A DNA stretch of 64,000 nucleotides. Origin: Fibrobacter succinogenes (GTDB lineage: Bacteria > Fibrobacterota > Fibrobacteria > Fibrobacterales > Fibrobacteraceae). Below are positions 51,055 through 59,111 of the stretch, one piece after another. A program made the position numbers and the translations under genes. Numbering within the stretch: the stretch's first letter is position 1; each line of letters opens with the position of its first letter. Location: NCBI GenBank assembly GCA_902776765.1, contig CACYRP010000021.1, positions 49,079-113,078 of the forward strand, read 5' to 3'. The notes below the pieces were generated by a model. That model was not told the origin of the DNA. It saw nothing but the letters and a program-made list of their open reading frames with translations, and ran no database searches.

Positions 51055-52122
51055 TTACTTCTGCAAATTCAAGCTAGCATTAGCAGCTCCGTACAAACTA
51101 ATGCTATAATCCTTGATGAGGTAAACCGGGATCTTGTTCAAAAGCGGGCGGATGTTCGGGTTGTAGTTCTTTTCGAACCAGGTCATGAACAAGTTATCGC
51201 GTTCAAGCCAGCGGAGGTCTTTCTGCACCGTACCACCGGCGAGGTAGAAACCGCCCAGCGGGAGAAACAACGTGCAGGCGTCGCTGGCGAAGCGGGCAAG
51301 CATCTTCACGAACATGCGCATCATTTCGGCAGCAACCGGATCGGTGTCACTTGCGCGGCTGATGTACTTCGGGCGGTCATGCCAATCGGTTTCTTCAATT
51401 TTCTTGAAGGCATCGTTCTGCGGAACGCCCTTCGTGTCGCGCCACCATTCATAGAGGTGAGCAAGGCCCATGCCAGAGACGAGCGGTTCGACGCCCGGCA
51501 CGGTGCCGATGCGCTTTTCCATGTAGTCGCGGAAGTCCTGGGATTCCTTGTCGAACGGGGCGAACGTAGAATGGCCACCTTCGGAGCAAGCCGGGATGTA
51601 CTTTTCGCCGTCAAATGCGAGGAAACCAACGCCCATGCCGGTACCCGGGCCAATCACGGCCTTGGTAGCCTTCTGCGGCTTCGGTTCGCTACCGTCGGTA
51701 TGCTTGAACTTGAGAATCTGATTCGGGTCATCGACATCCAGAGTCGGGATGCCGTAGCTAATGGCCATAAAGTCGTTAATCACGAGCGTCGGGATGCCGG
51801 TTGCATTCGTGATGGCATCGCCGTCAACGCACCACGGAAGGTTCGTCATGACGCACTTGTTGTTTGCCACCGGACCTGCGGCGCTGATGCAGATGTGGGA
51901 CGGCTTCAAATCGGCGCGGTTTTCGATAGCAGCCTTGAGCGTTTCGCGGATCGGGGTATCGAGCCCTTCAATGCACTGGCTCGGGCAAACAGTTTCGAGA
52001 ATGAGCGTAAACTTGCCATCCTTGTAACCCACAAGACCAAGATTCGTATTCGTACCACCGATATCACCCGCCAAAACAAGACGGTCAAACTTAGCATCGG
52101 GATTAAGCCATTTAATTTCCAT
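51055..52122 (-). CDS. glk: Glucokinase (Glk family)
   Basis: ATP-dependent glucose kinase, feeding glucose from cellulose breakdown into glycolysis. Motifs: LAGDIGGTNTNLGLV (phosphate-1 loop), NDFMAISYGIP (Asn-Asp, the Asp as catalytic base), VIGPGTGMGVGFL (phosphate-2 loop), EGGHSTFAP and PLGGFYLAGGTVQ (adenosine loop). 355 residues, close to the E. coli Glk family length and unlike ROK kinases, since the ROK zinc motif is missing. Own terminator; divergent from plsC. Confidence 0.9.
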   Translation of the reverse strand: MEIKWLNPDAKFDRLVLAGDIGGTNTNLGLVGYKDGKFTLILETVCPSQCIEGLDTPIRETLKAAIENRADLKPSHICISAAGPVANNKCVMTNLPWCVDGDAITNATGIPTLVINDFMAISYGIPTLDVDDPNQILKFKHTDGSEPKPQKATKAVIGPGTGMGVGFLAFDGEKYIPACSEGGHSTFAPFDKESQDFRDYMEKRIGTVPGVEPLVSGMGLAHLYEWWRDTKGVPQNDAFKKIEETDWHDRPKYISRASDTDPVAAEMMRMFVKMLARFASDACTLFLPLGGFYLAGGTVQKDLRWLERDNLFMTWFEKNYNPNIRPLLNKIPVYLIKDYSISLYGAANASLNLQK

Positions 52123-52328
52123 AATTTAAAACTCCATGTTTTACGTTGAGGAATATAGTTTTTTCTCAAGGAAATAGGAGATTCCCGATTAAATCGGGAA
52201 TGACAAGTGCATATTTATGCGCATGTAATAAAAACAACCGATTTACTCCGCTCAAAAAATATACATTAAGCCCATAGGGACCTATTTATATTGAGTAGGC
52301 TTCAGTTCACATTTAACAAGCAGAGATC

Positions 52329-53087
52329 ATGCGCGCTATTCTTGCACTCTTTTATTACATCGTCGTTTTCACTATCATGGTTGTTGCGGGTATCCCCTAC
52401 ACTCTCTATTGCGGCATCCGCGGGCATTGGGAAAACTGCACCAAGGTTTGCACTTTCGCCTTCAGGAACATCATTTTCAAGCTTTTTGGCATTAAGGTTG
52501 CTGTCAAGGGGGCTGAAAACATTCCAAAGGGCGTAAACTACGTCATCGTCGCTAACCACCAGAGCTTTTTGGACATCAACGTTGTCTGGCATTCCATTAC
52601 GTCGGCTTCGTTCATGGCTAAGGCAAGCCTCTGGAAAGCGCCCGTATTCGGCTGGGTCTTGAACCGTTCCGGCAACATTCCCATCCACAAGAATCCGCGC
52701 AAAAACGCTGGTCTCGGCAAAATTCTCAAGAAGCGTCTCGAAAACAATTACAACATTGTTGTATTCCCCGAAGGTCACCGCACTGAAGACGGCCACATGC
52801 TCAAGTTCCAAAATGGAATTTTCCGTTTGGCAAAAGAACAGCACTTTGACATTTTGCCAGTTACATTTATCAATACCGGAAAGATTCTCCCGAAGGTCAA
52901 GTGGGCGGTTTATTCCGGCACCGTCGAGATGGTCGTTCACCCGCTGATCCGCTATGAAGATTACGCCGAAAAGCCAATGGCCGACCTCCGCGACGAAACC
53001 CACGATTTGATTGAATCCGCGATGCCGTACAAGCAGGCGGAACTTGCCGCAGCAAAAGAAGCGGCAACTGAAAACAAGGAGGCTTAA
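52329..53087 (+). CDS. plsC: 1-acyl-sn-glycerol-3-phosphate acyltransferase
   Basis: Membrane acyltransferase making phosphatidic acid from lysophosphatidic acid. N-terminal membrane helix (about 2-28), then the family's NHQSFLD (HX4D motif, about 78-84), the NIPIHKNPRKN segment with its conserved region II and VVFPEGHRTEDG (motif III). Length 252 aa is normal. Two nt separate it from rnr, so the two are in one operon, which is a common lipid and RNA housekeeping arrangement only by chance here. The spacer upstream (52140-52205) holds a dispersed ATTCCCGA/TCGGGAAT hairpin. Confidence 0.9.
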   Translation: MRAILALFYYIVVFTIMVVAGIPYTLYCGIRGHWENCTKVCTFAFRNIIFKLFGIKVAVKGAENIPKGVNYVIVANHQSFLDINVVWHSITSASFMAKASLWKAPVFGWVLNRSGNIPIHKNPRKNAGLGKILKKRLENNYNIVVFPEGHRTEDGHMLKFQNGIFRLAKEQHFDILPVTFINTGKILPKVKWAVYSGTVEMVVHPLIRYEDYAEKPMADLRDETHDLIESAMPYKQAELAAAKEAATENKEA

Positions 53088-53089
53088 TT

Positions 53090-55537
53090 ATGGCTAGAGA
53101 ATTACCGAGCGAAGAACAAATTATTGCAATACTTCGTGACGAACCCATGGTAGGGAGCCAGCTCCGTAGCGCTCTCGGCCTCCCGAAAAAACAGAAGATG
53201 GCTTTTAAGCAACTCCTCGCCGACATGATTGAGCGTGGTGTTTTAAAGCGTTCTGCGCACAAGGAATATCAATTGGGCGATGGCGAACCGCTGGAAGACA
53301 AGCGCGAAAAGCGCCGCAAAAAACTTGCGGAACAGGGCGTCGAAGACAACCGCCGTCCGGGCGCTCGCAGCCGCCGCCAGACCGAAAAGGATTCCGGCAC
53401 ACGTGTGAAGCGCGGCATTCTGCACCAGACCGGTGACGAAGACTGGGAAGTAACAGAACTCGATACGGGCAAAGTCTATGAAATGTGCCACCGCAGGCAG
53501 GCTCCGGGCAAGGAAGGCGAGACCATCAGCTTTACACTTTATCCGCACCCGAAGCTCAAGCATAGCTATTTGGCAAAGGTGGACCGTTCCGCCGAGCTGA
53601 ACAACATCAGTTGGGACGAAGTTAAAAAGCAGTTCATGGAAGAGAGCAATCTCCCCAAGGGATTTAGCCCAGCTATTGAAAAGTACGTGGCATCTATTTC
53701 GGATCCGACCGAAAAAGATTTCAAGGGCCGCGTGGATTACCGCAAGCTGGACATTCTTTGCATTGACCCCGAAGGCGCCATGGACCACGACGACGCCATT
53801 AGCGTGGAACGTACAGCAAATGGCGGTTACAAGCTGGGCGTGCATATCGCCGACGTGAGCTACTATGTGCCCGAAGGATCTGACCTCGACGAAGAAGCTC
53901 TCGAAAGAAGTTATACGCAATACTTGCCGTGGACCGCAGTGCCGATGCTCCCGGAAAAGCTTTCGAGCGGTGTTTGCAGTTTGCACGAAGGCGTGGATCG
54001 TTGTGCATTCACTTGCATGATGGAATTGGACAAGCATGCCAATGTGCTCTCTTGGGATTTCCACCGTAGCGTCGTGAAGATTACGAAGGGTATTACTTAC
54101 CAGCAGGCCGTGCAGATGATGGAAGAAGGCGACGATTCTATCAAGGCCCTTGCCGAAGTGACCGCGCTCCTCAAGCAGAACCGCACCAAGGAAGGCTTGC
54201 TCGAATTCCAGACAACGGAATATGGCTGCAAGTTCGACGAGAATGGCGAACCGGTCAAAATTGTACCGCGCGAACACGATGAATCGAATTCCTGGGTGGA
54301 AGAGTGCATGCTCATTGCGAACAACTGCTGTGCCAAGGAACTCAAGCAGCGCAAACTGCAAGGCATTTACCGTATCCATGAAGCTCCAGACACCAAGGAC
54401 ATCATGGAACTGTACTACATGTACCCGGATCTGTTCAAGGACGCTCCGGTAATGTTGCGTGATTTGGGCAAGCCGCGCAGTGGCGACACGAACTTGAACC
54501 CGGTAGCTTTCAAGCTTTACGAGCACTTGGTGAAGCGCGCCCAGGGCGACGAAACTCTCACGAACCGCATTTTGCGCAGTATGCAGAAGGCCCATTACGA
54601 TTCAAACAGCTTTGGGCACTTCGCCTTGAACTGGCAAGATTACAGCCACTTCACTTCGCCGATCCGCCGTTACGCGGACCTCTGGTGCCATCGTGAATTG
54701 GCGCGCAAGGGCAAGGAAATCGATGCCGAACGCGTGAACAGCGTGATTGAAGTTTGCGACTTGATTTCGGCAAACGAAATCAAGAACATGAAGGTGGAAC
54801 GCATTGCCATCAAGGTTTGCAGTTGCTGGATTTTGAAGAGCCGCATTGGCGACAGCTTCGAAGCAAGTGTCACGGGCATCGAAGAATGGGGCATCTACAT
54901 TTCCATCGACGATCCGATTGCAGAAGGCCTTGTGCGTTACCGCGATATCGCTGGCGACGACTTCTACGTATTCAATCCAGACCAGGGCCTTGCATTTGGC
55001 AAGCGCAGTGGCCGCACCTTCCGCCGTGGCGACAAGGTGATGGTACAGCTGTTGCGCGTGGATCCGTTGCGCGGCCAGGCAGACTTCAGCATTACCGAAA
55101 AGCTGAGCCCCGAACCGAAAAAGCGCCGCAGCCGTGAAGATACCGAACGCGACATACGCAACTTCAAGGATCGCGCAGACCGCGCCGCGGCCGCCGAAGC
55201 ACTCGGCTATGTGAGCCAGCCGGACGAAGACGATGATTTCGAACCGGAATACATTTCTGGCGGCCGCCGTGGACGCCAAGATTTTGACGGTCCGATTTTC
55301 GAACGCACCGGCCGCGATGCCCGCGGTCATAAGGGACTCCGTAAGGGCCGCGACGATTTCCGAGACTCTCGCGATAGCCGTGAAGATCGCCGTTTCGACA
55401 AGCGTGGCCATCGCGACTCCCGTGAATTCGGCGAAGGATTCCATGTAGCCAGCGAACCGCGCGAAGCAAGGCGTGGCCGCAGGTCCAGCGAAAAAGGTCG
55501 CGGACGCAGCAGCCGCGGAGGCCGTCGCGGGAGATAA
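53090..55537 (+). CDS. rnr: Ribonuclease R
   Basis: 3'-to-5' exoribonuclease of the RNB family, degrading structured RNA. N-terminal winged helix (about 1-60, SEEQIIAILRDEPM), cold-shock-type RNA-binding domains (about 90-210), RNB catalytic domain with RKLDILCIDPEGAMDHDDAI (Asp cluster for two metals, about 220-240) and HIADVSYYV, then an S1 domain (GDSFEASVTGIEEWGIYISI, about 585-665). The C-terminal 110 residues are a disordered Arg/Asp/Gly-rich tail, longer than in E. coli. AGGAGG precedes the ATG. Followed closely by the RgpF-like gene. Confidence 0.93.
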   Translation: MARELPSEEQIIAILRDEPMVGSQLRSALGLPKKQKMAFKQLLADMIERGVLKRSAHKEYQLGDGEPLEDKREKRRKKLAEQGVEDNRRPGARSRRQTEKDSGTRVKRGILHQTGDEDWEVTELDTGKVYEMCHRRQAPGKEGETISFTLYPHPKLKHSYLAKVDRSAELNNISWDEVKKQFMEESNLPKGFSPAIEKYVASISDPTEKDFKGRVDYRKLDILCIDPEGAMDHDDAISVERTANGGYKLGVHIADVSYYVPEGSDLDEEALERSYTQYLPWTAVPMLPEKLSSGVCSLHEGVDRCAFTCMMELDKHANVLSWDFHRSVVKITKGITYQQAVQMMEEGDDSIKALAEVTALLKQNRTKEGLLEFQTTEYGCKFDENGEPVKIVPREHDESNSWVEECMLIANNCCAKELKQRKLQGIYRIHEAPDTKDIMELYYMYPDLFKDAPVMLRDLGKPRSGDTNLNPVAFKLYEHLVKRAQGDETLTNRILRSMQKAHYDSNSFGHFALNWQDYSHFTSPIRRYADLWCHRELARKGKEIDAERVNSVIEVCDLISANEIKNMKVERIAIKVCSCWILKSRIGDSFEASVTGIEEWGIYISIDDPIAEGLVRYRDIAGDDFYVFNPDQGLAFGKRSGRTFRRGDKVMVQLLRVDPLRGQADFSITEKLSPEPKKRRSREDTERDIRNFKDRADRAAAAEALGYVSQPDEDDDFEPEYISGGRRGRQDFDGPIFERTGRDARGHKGLRKGRDDFRDSRDSREDRRFDKRGHRDSREFGEGFHVASEPREARRGRRSSEKGRGRSSRGGRRGR

Positions 55538-55549
55538 GAGAGGTAGTTG

Positions 55550-56461
55550 ATGGACGCATGCAATAAAGTCGCCCTCTACGCCAGTTACCAGACCGGGGAA
55601 GACCTCCCCGGCTATGTCCGCTTTGCGCTCAAGCATCTCGCCGAGACCGACTTCAGGGTCGTTCTCCTCACGAATCGCCGAACGCTTTCGAGCGACACCT
55701 ACGATTTTCTGAAGGAAAATCACATCGAGCTTTTCCTCACCGAAAATCGCGGGTTTGATTTTGGCATGTGGCGGCGTTATTTGCAACTGCAGGCAAACCG
55801 CACAGACGCAGCAGGCAACTACGCTCCCGGCATCATCACACGCGATGTGGAGCGCTTGCTGCTCATCAACGATTCCATTGTTTACTACAAGAACAAATTC
55901 AAGGAATTCTTCGAACGCGCCGAAAAAAGCAATGCAGACGTCGTTTCGCTCACGAGCAACGACGAATTTGCACCGCATTTGCAATCGTTCTTCTTGTACA
56001 TGAAACCCGCCGCCCTCGGCGTGTTCTTCTTGCACATTTTCGAGACGCCGGAGCAAACGGAATTCTACGATGTCACCCGCAAGCTCGAAGTGGGATTAAG
56101 CGAAAAATTCACCGAAGCCGAAGTCCTCATGGAATCGCTCTATCACACAGAGCGCCCTGTATTCTTCGCATACGACGAGCTCACCCAACAAGGCGCCGGA
56201 TTCATCAAGCGCAAGCTTTTGGAACGCCGTTTCGATTATGAAGAAAAGAAGCACTTTGTGCGCCACCACGCTTACGATGCGCTCAATAAAGACTATACTG
56301 CACTTGTATTAAAAGCAGGCCTTGACGCAGACTTTGACGCCAGCTGGCTCCCGAAATGCAACGAGACCCGCACCGAGCGCATCAAGGACTTTATATGGGA
56401 AAAGGGATTCCAACTTGTTGGATTCCCTGCGAAAAGGTTAATCGATAAGATTAAGAAATAA
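55550..56461 (+). CDS. RgpF-like (rhamnan synthesis protein F) glycan-synthesis protein
   Basis: Matches the RgpF family (PF05045), proteins of rhamnose-glucose or O-antigen-type polysaccharide assembly. Features: KVALYASYQTGEDLPGYVRFALKHL, the FLTENRGFDFGMWRRYL block (the family's N-x-G-x-D-x-G-x-W motif), LLLINDSIVYY, and DVVSLTSNDEFAPHLQSFFLYMKPAAL. No membrane segment. A TTG three nt upstream in frame is a possible start, but AGAGG spacing favours ATG at 55550. It is 10 nt after rnr. No other glycan genes are adjacent, so its polymer is unknown. Confidence 0.85.
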   Translation: MDACNKVALYASYQTGEDLPGYVRFALKHLAETDFRVVLLTNRRTLSSDTYDFLKENHIELFLTENRGFDFGMWRRYLQLQANRTDAAGNYAPGIITRDVERLLLINDSIVYYKNKFKEFFERAEKSNADVVSLTSNDEFAPHLQSFFLYMKPAALGVFFLHIFETPEQTEFYDVTRKLEVGLSEKFTEAEVLMESLYHTERPVFFAYDELTQQGAGFIKRKLLERRFDYEEKKHFVRHHAYDALNKDYTALVLKAGLDADFDASWLPKCNETRTERIKDFIWEKGFQLVGFPAKRLIDKIKK

Positions 56462-57325
56462 CTAAAAACAGTTTCCTTTAGACTGTTCGATTAACTGAGC
56501 GCGATGCCTTCTACAATAATACGGCAATTCATCGCTTTCAACAATTATATCTTCATTTTCTAAACTGGGCCCATCCTTATACCACTCCAGAAGCGGTTTG
56601 CGACGTTCTTCAAAAATTTTCATTTCATCAGAACCAGCATTAATCTTGCCAATGGCCGCATTTTTTAAGCCAACAAGACCTTCACAAGGATACACGTACC
56701 CATCGGAATAAACAATTGTTGAAATTTTATTCATACAGGGCTTTTCATAATTTGGATACAAACGTTCAAGCTCTCCATCAACCATGCTTAGATCCAAATG
56801 AGTACTGCACACAGATTTCATCGAAAACAAGCCATAATGCATAAGAGCATCGTAGGATCCTATTATTTTAAAGCCTGAATAATAAGGGATCATATCACAG
56901 AGCAAGCGATCTAAATTTTCTTTGTCGATAGAACACTCTGTATCACAAATAATAATGGAAATATTATCAACTAATCGTTCTGTTTTGCAATTCAATATCG
57001 TTGAAAAATTTTTCACAAAATAATTCAAGTCAAATTTCATTTCAACAGCAAAATGATAATTTTTTACTCCTCTTAAAATTCTTTTCAAATCTTCTTCATA
57101 ACAAAAAATTTCATTTCCTAATATTTCCACATTTCGATTTTTAAAATAAACAAGATTAACTTGTCCTATTTCTTCATAATATTTTTCTAACCATTTATCT
57201 AATTTTTCAAACCATTTAACAACACTGTCTACATCTAAAGTATATCCAGAATTAGAATCATTACTTTTCAAAACAACTTGCACCCGTTCCAAGGATGCAA
57301 CCAACTGCTCTTTAACACTCTTCAT
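56462..57325 (-). CDS. SPASM-like partner protein of the putative RiPP operon
   Basis: A 287-residue protein that begins on the last base of the radical SAM gene's stop (TAATG). Its C-terminal third has Cys-rich SPASM-like segments (CMNKISTIVYSDGYVYPCEG, AIGKINAG and YYCRRHRAQL) as in radical SAM enzymes, but the N-terminal CxxxCxxC cluster is missing, so it looks like a degenerate radical SAM/SPASM or a leader-binding partner. The N-terminal region (about 1-150) has WFEKLDKWLEKYYEEIG and no recognised motif. AT-rich like its two partners. Possible roles: leader recognition or substrate handover. No transporter or peptidase is adjacent. Confidence 0.75.
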   Translation of the reverse strand: MKSVKEQLVASLERVQVVLKSNDSNSGYTLDVDSVVKWFEKLDKWLEKYYEEIGQVNLVYFKNRNVEILGNEIFCYEEDLKRILRGVKNYHFAVEMKFDLNYFVKNFSTILNCKTERLVDNISIIICDTECSIDKENLDRLLCDMIPYYSGFKIIGSYDALMHYGLFSMKSVCSTHLDLSMVDGELERLYPNYEKPCMNKISTIVYSDGYVYPCEGLVGLKNAAIGKINAGSDEMKIFEERRKPLLEWYKDGPSLENEDIIVESDELPYYCRRHRAQLIEQSKGNCF

Positions 57326-58404
57326 TATTCAAGCACCTTCGCAGATAATTTTTTTTCTAATACAGCAATAGCCTTTTCTATAGAATCCTGCTGAAGTTTA
57401 TCAAAATGATTCCTTACAATTTTCACCCGTTCATCATTAGAAAAGATAAAATGGCAAAGATCGCAATGATTGGTAAATTTATTTTCTTCAGGAACCTTGC
57501 AACCATAATCCGTTAAAATCTTATAGTAAGATTTTGGTCCCAGAAAAACGAGCTGTCTTAACATAGGATCCGAATTCATGTCATCCATAATATCGATGAT
57601 AGAGGAATCATTGATATTACCAAAATTACAATTACGGCATGTATCAAACCCAGCACAACAAGGATAGACTTCACCATAACTATTGACTGTAAGCACCAAC
57701 GCATCTACACAAATTCCAGAGATTCCATTTATGTTACTATAAAATTCTTCTCTCGGAAGCATTTCGATAGCTCTACCTGAATACAGAACGTAGCTTGATG
57801 AAATTTGAGATGCATGGCGCACGGCAAATGGATCCAGCATTTTTAAAGTTTCTTCAATGCTATGGCTTTTCGTCGTTAAAAAACGAAGATTAGTGCGAAT
57901 ACCATATTTCCGGCAATATATCAAGCAATTGTTAATACATTCCGGCGGATTATGTTGAGCATGCCAATAATCCCACGACACTTCAAGAAGCGTCACTCCA
58001 GCATCTTTCATTTTCGAGCACATGGCATCAGCGCTTTTCTCCGTTCTCGCCCAAAAACAATTTGTAGTCGCAGAAATTTCCGTAAAACCAGAAGCTTTTG
58101 CTTCTTCAAATAAAGGGAAAAGAACTTTTGGATATAAAAAAGCTTCACCACCAACTGCATGGAATCGAGTTCCCATATAAGGACTCTTTGCCGCTTCACG
58201 AATGCATTTTTTTGCAGCATCTACATTGATAACATGACCATTATGTATCCCTGCAGACTGATAACATATATCACATTTTGCATTACATTTATCCGTAATT
58301 TCAATACCTAAACTCAAGTACTGAATTGGTTCCGATTGCATACGGTAATAATGGTATACAATATCTTCACCAAGCAAATGCGGGTTTTCTTGCTCAATAT
58401 TCAT
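57325..58404 (-). CDS. Radical SAM/SPASM peptide-modifying enzyme
   Basis: Radical SAM enzyme with the cluster CNAKCDIC (Cys40, Cys44, Cys47), GGEAFLYP (about 85-92, SAM-binding GGE) and a C-terminal SPASM-type Cys set: Cys of SGICVDALV, VYPCCAGFDTCRNCNFGNI and NHCDLCHF, enough for two auxiliary iron-sulfur clusters. Such enzymes install thioether, C-C or epimer modifications in peptides. It begins directly after the stop of the precursor gene (TAA-ATG) and overlaps the next gene by one base, so all three are one operon. No close named family could be assigned. Confidence 0.88.
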   Translation of the reverse strand: MNIEQENPHLLGEDIVYHYYRMQSEPIQYLSLGIEITDKCNAKCDICYQSAGIHNGHVINVDAAKKCIREAAKSPYMGTRFHAVGGEAFLYPKVLFPLFEEAKASGFTEISATTNCFWARTEKSADAMCSKMKDAGVTLLEVSWDYWHAQHNPPECINNCLIYCRKYGIRTNLRFLTTKSHSIEETLKMLDPFAVRHASQISSSYVLYSGRAIEMLPREEFYSNINGISGICVDALVLTVNSYGEVYPCCAGFDTCRNCNFGNINDSSIIDIMDDMNSDPMLRQLVFLGPKSYYKILTDYGCKVPEENKFTNHCDLCHFIFSNDERVKIVRNHFDKLQQDSIEKAIAVLEKKLSAKVLE

Positions 58405-58854
58405 TTATTTAGACTTTATCACCTTATTGATAGAAGAGCGACTTATTACACGGTCATCAAGTTTTCCAGTTTTTATCGTTGAAAACCTTGCCGCACCTGT
58501 ATGAATAACGTCTGTAACGTATTCTACAAATTTTTCAACATCATTCCATATACAGAAACAATCTGCTTTTAGTTTTTCTGCAGATTTAATATTCTTTTCG
58601 CCAATAATGGCACGAGCCTTTTCCGTGAATGGAATATTGGAAACAACATTTTCCACAATAGCCTTAGTTACATCGGCATCCAGTTTTTCAATTCCATTTT
58701 CACGAGCGATTTTTTCCGGTTCTGCCACGAACTTCTTTGCCAAAGTTTTGTCCGTAGCCATTTTTTTCAAAAAAGCAATTTGCTGCCCAACAGCATCTAA
58801 TTTTTCTACTTTCTGGATTTTTTGAACGTTTTTCAATTTATTTAAATCTGCCAT
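58405..58854 (-). CDS. Putative RiPP precursor with Nif11/NHLP-like leader
   Basis: A 149-residue protein. The first 90 residues are helical and Lys/Ala-rich, with FLKKMATDKTLAKKFVAEP followed by KIARENGIEKLDADV, the pattern of long Nif11- or nitrile-hydratase-type leaders. The C-terminal 50 residues carry a Cys-Phe-Cys-Ile-Trp motif, aromatic residues (FVEY) and a Ser/Thr-Lys-rich end (RFSTIKTGKLDDR, SRSSINKVIKSK). The operon with a SPASM radical SAM enzyme points to a modified peptide. AAGGAG with 8-nt spacing precedes the ATG. There is no GG or AG cleavage site I can place with confidence. It could instead be a scaffold protein for the enzyme. Confidence 0.7.
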   Translation of the reverse strand: MADLNKLKNVQKIQKVEKLDAVGQQIAFLKKMATDKTLAKKFVAEPEKIARENGIEKLDADVTKAIVENVVSNIPFTEKARAIIGEKNIKSAEKLKADCFCIWNDVEKFVEYVTDVIHTGAARFSTIKTGKLDDRVISRSSINKVIKSK

Positions 58855-59111
58855 AATAAATTCTCCTTATTTTATCATGATTTTTTTATTTTGAGATAAG
58901 ATAATAATTTTTTTCTTACGCATCATAATTGTATACATTTTTTTTCATTTTCTCTTTCGCCAGCATTTAAATACACGACTAATTAACGTTCTAGACACGA
59001 CTGCATCCAATAAATTTTTATACAATAATTATCTTTCTATAGAATACGCGGCAGGCTCACCAGCCTTAGCCTACAGGATGACTGAAATCCCAAACGCAAC
59101 AGGTATATGGA

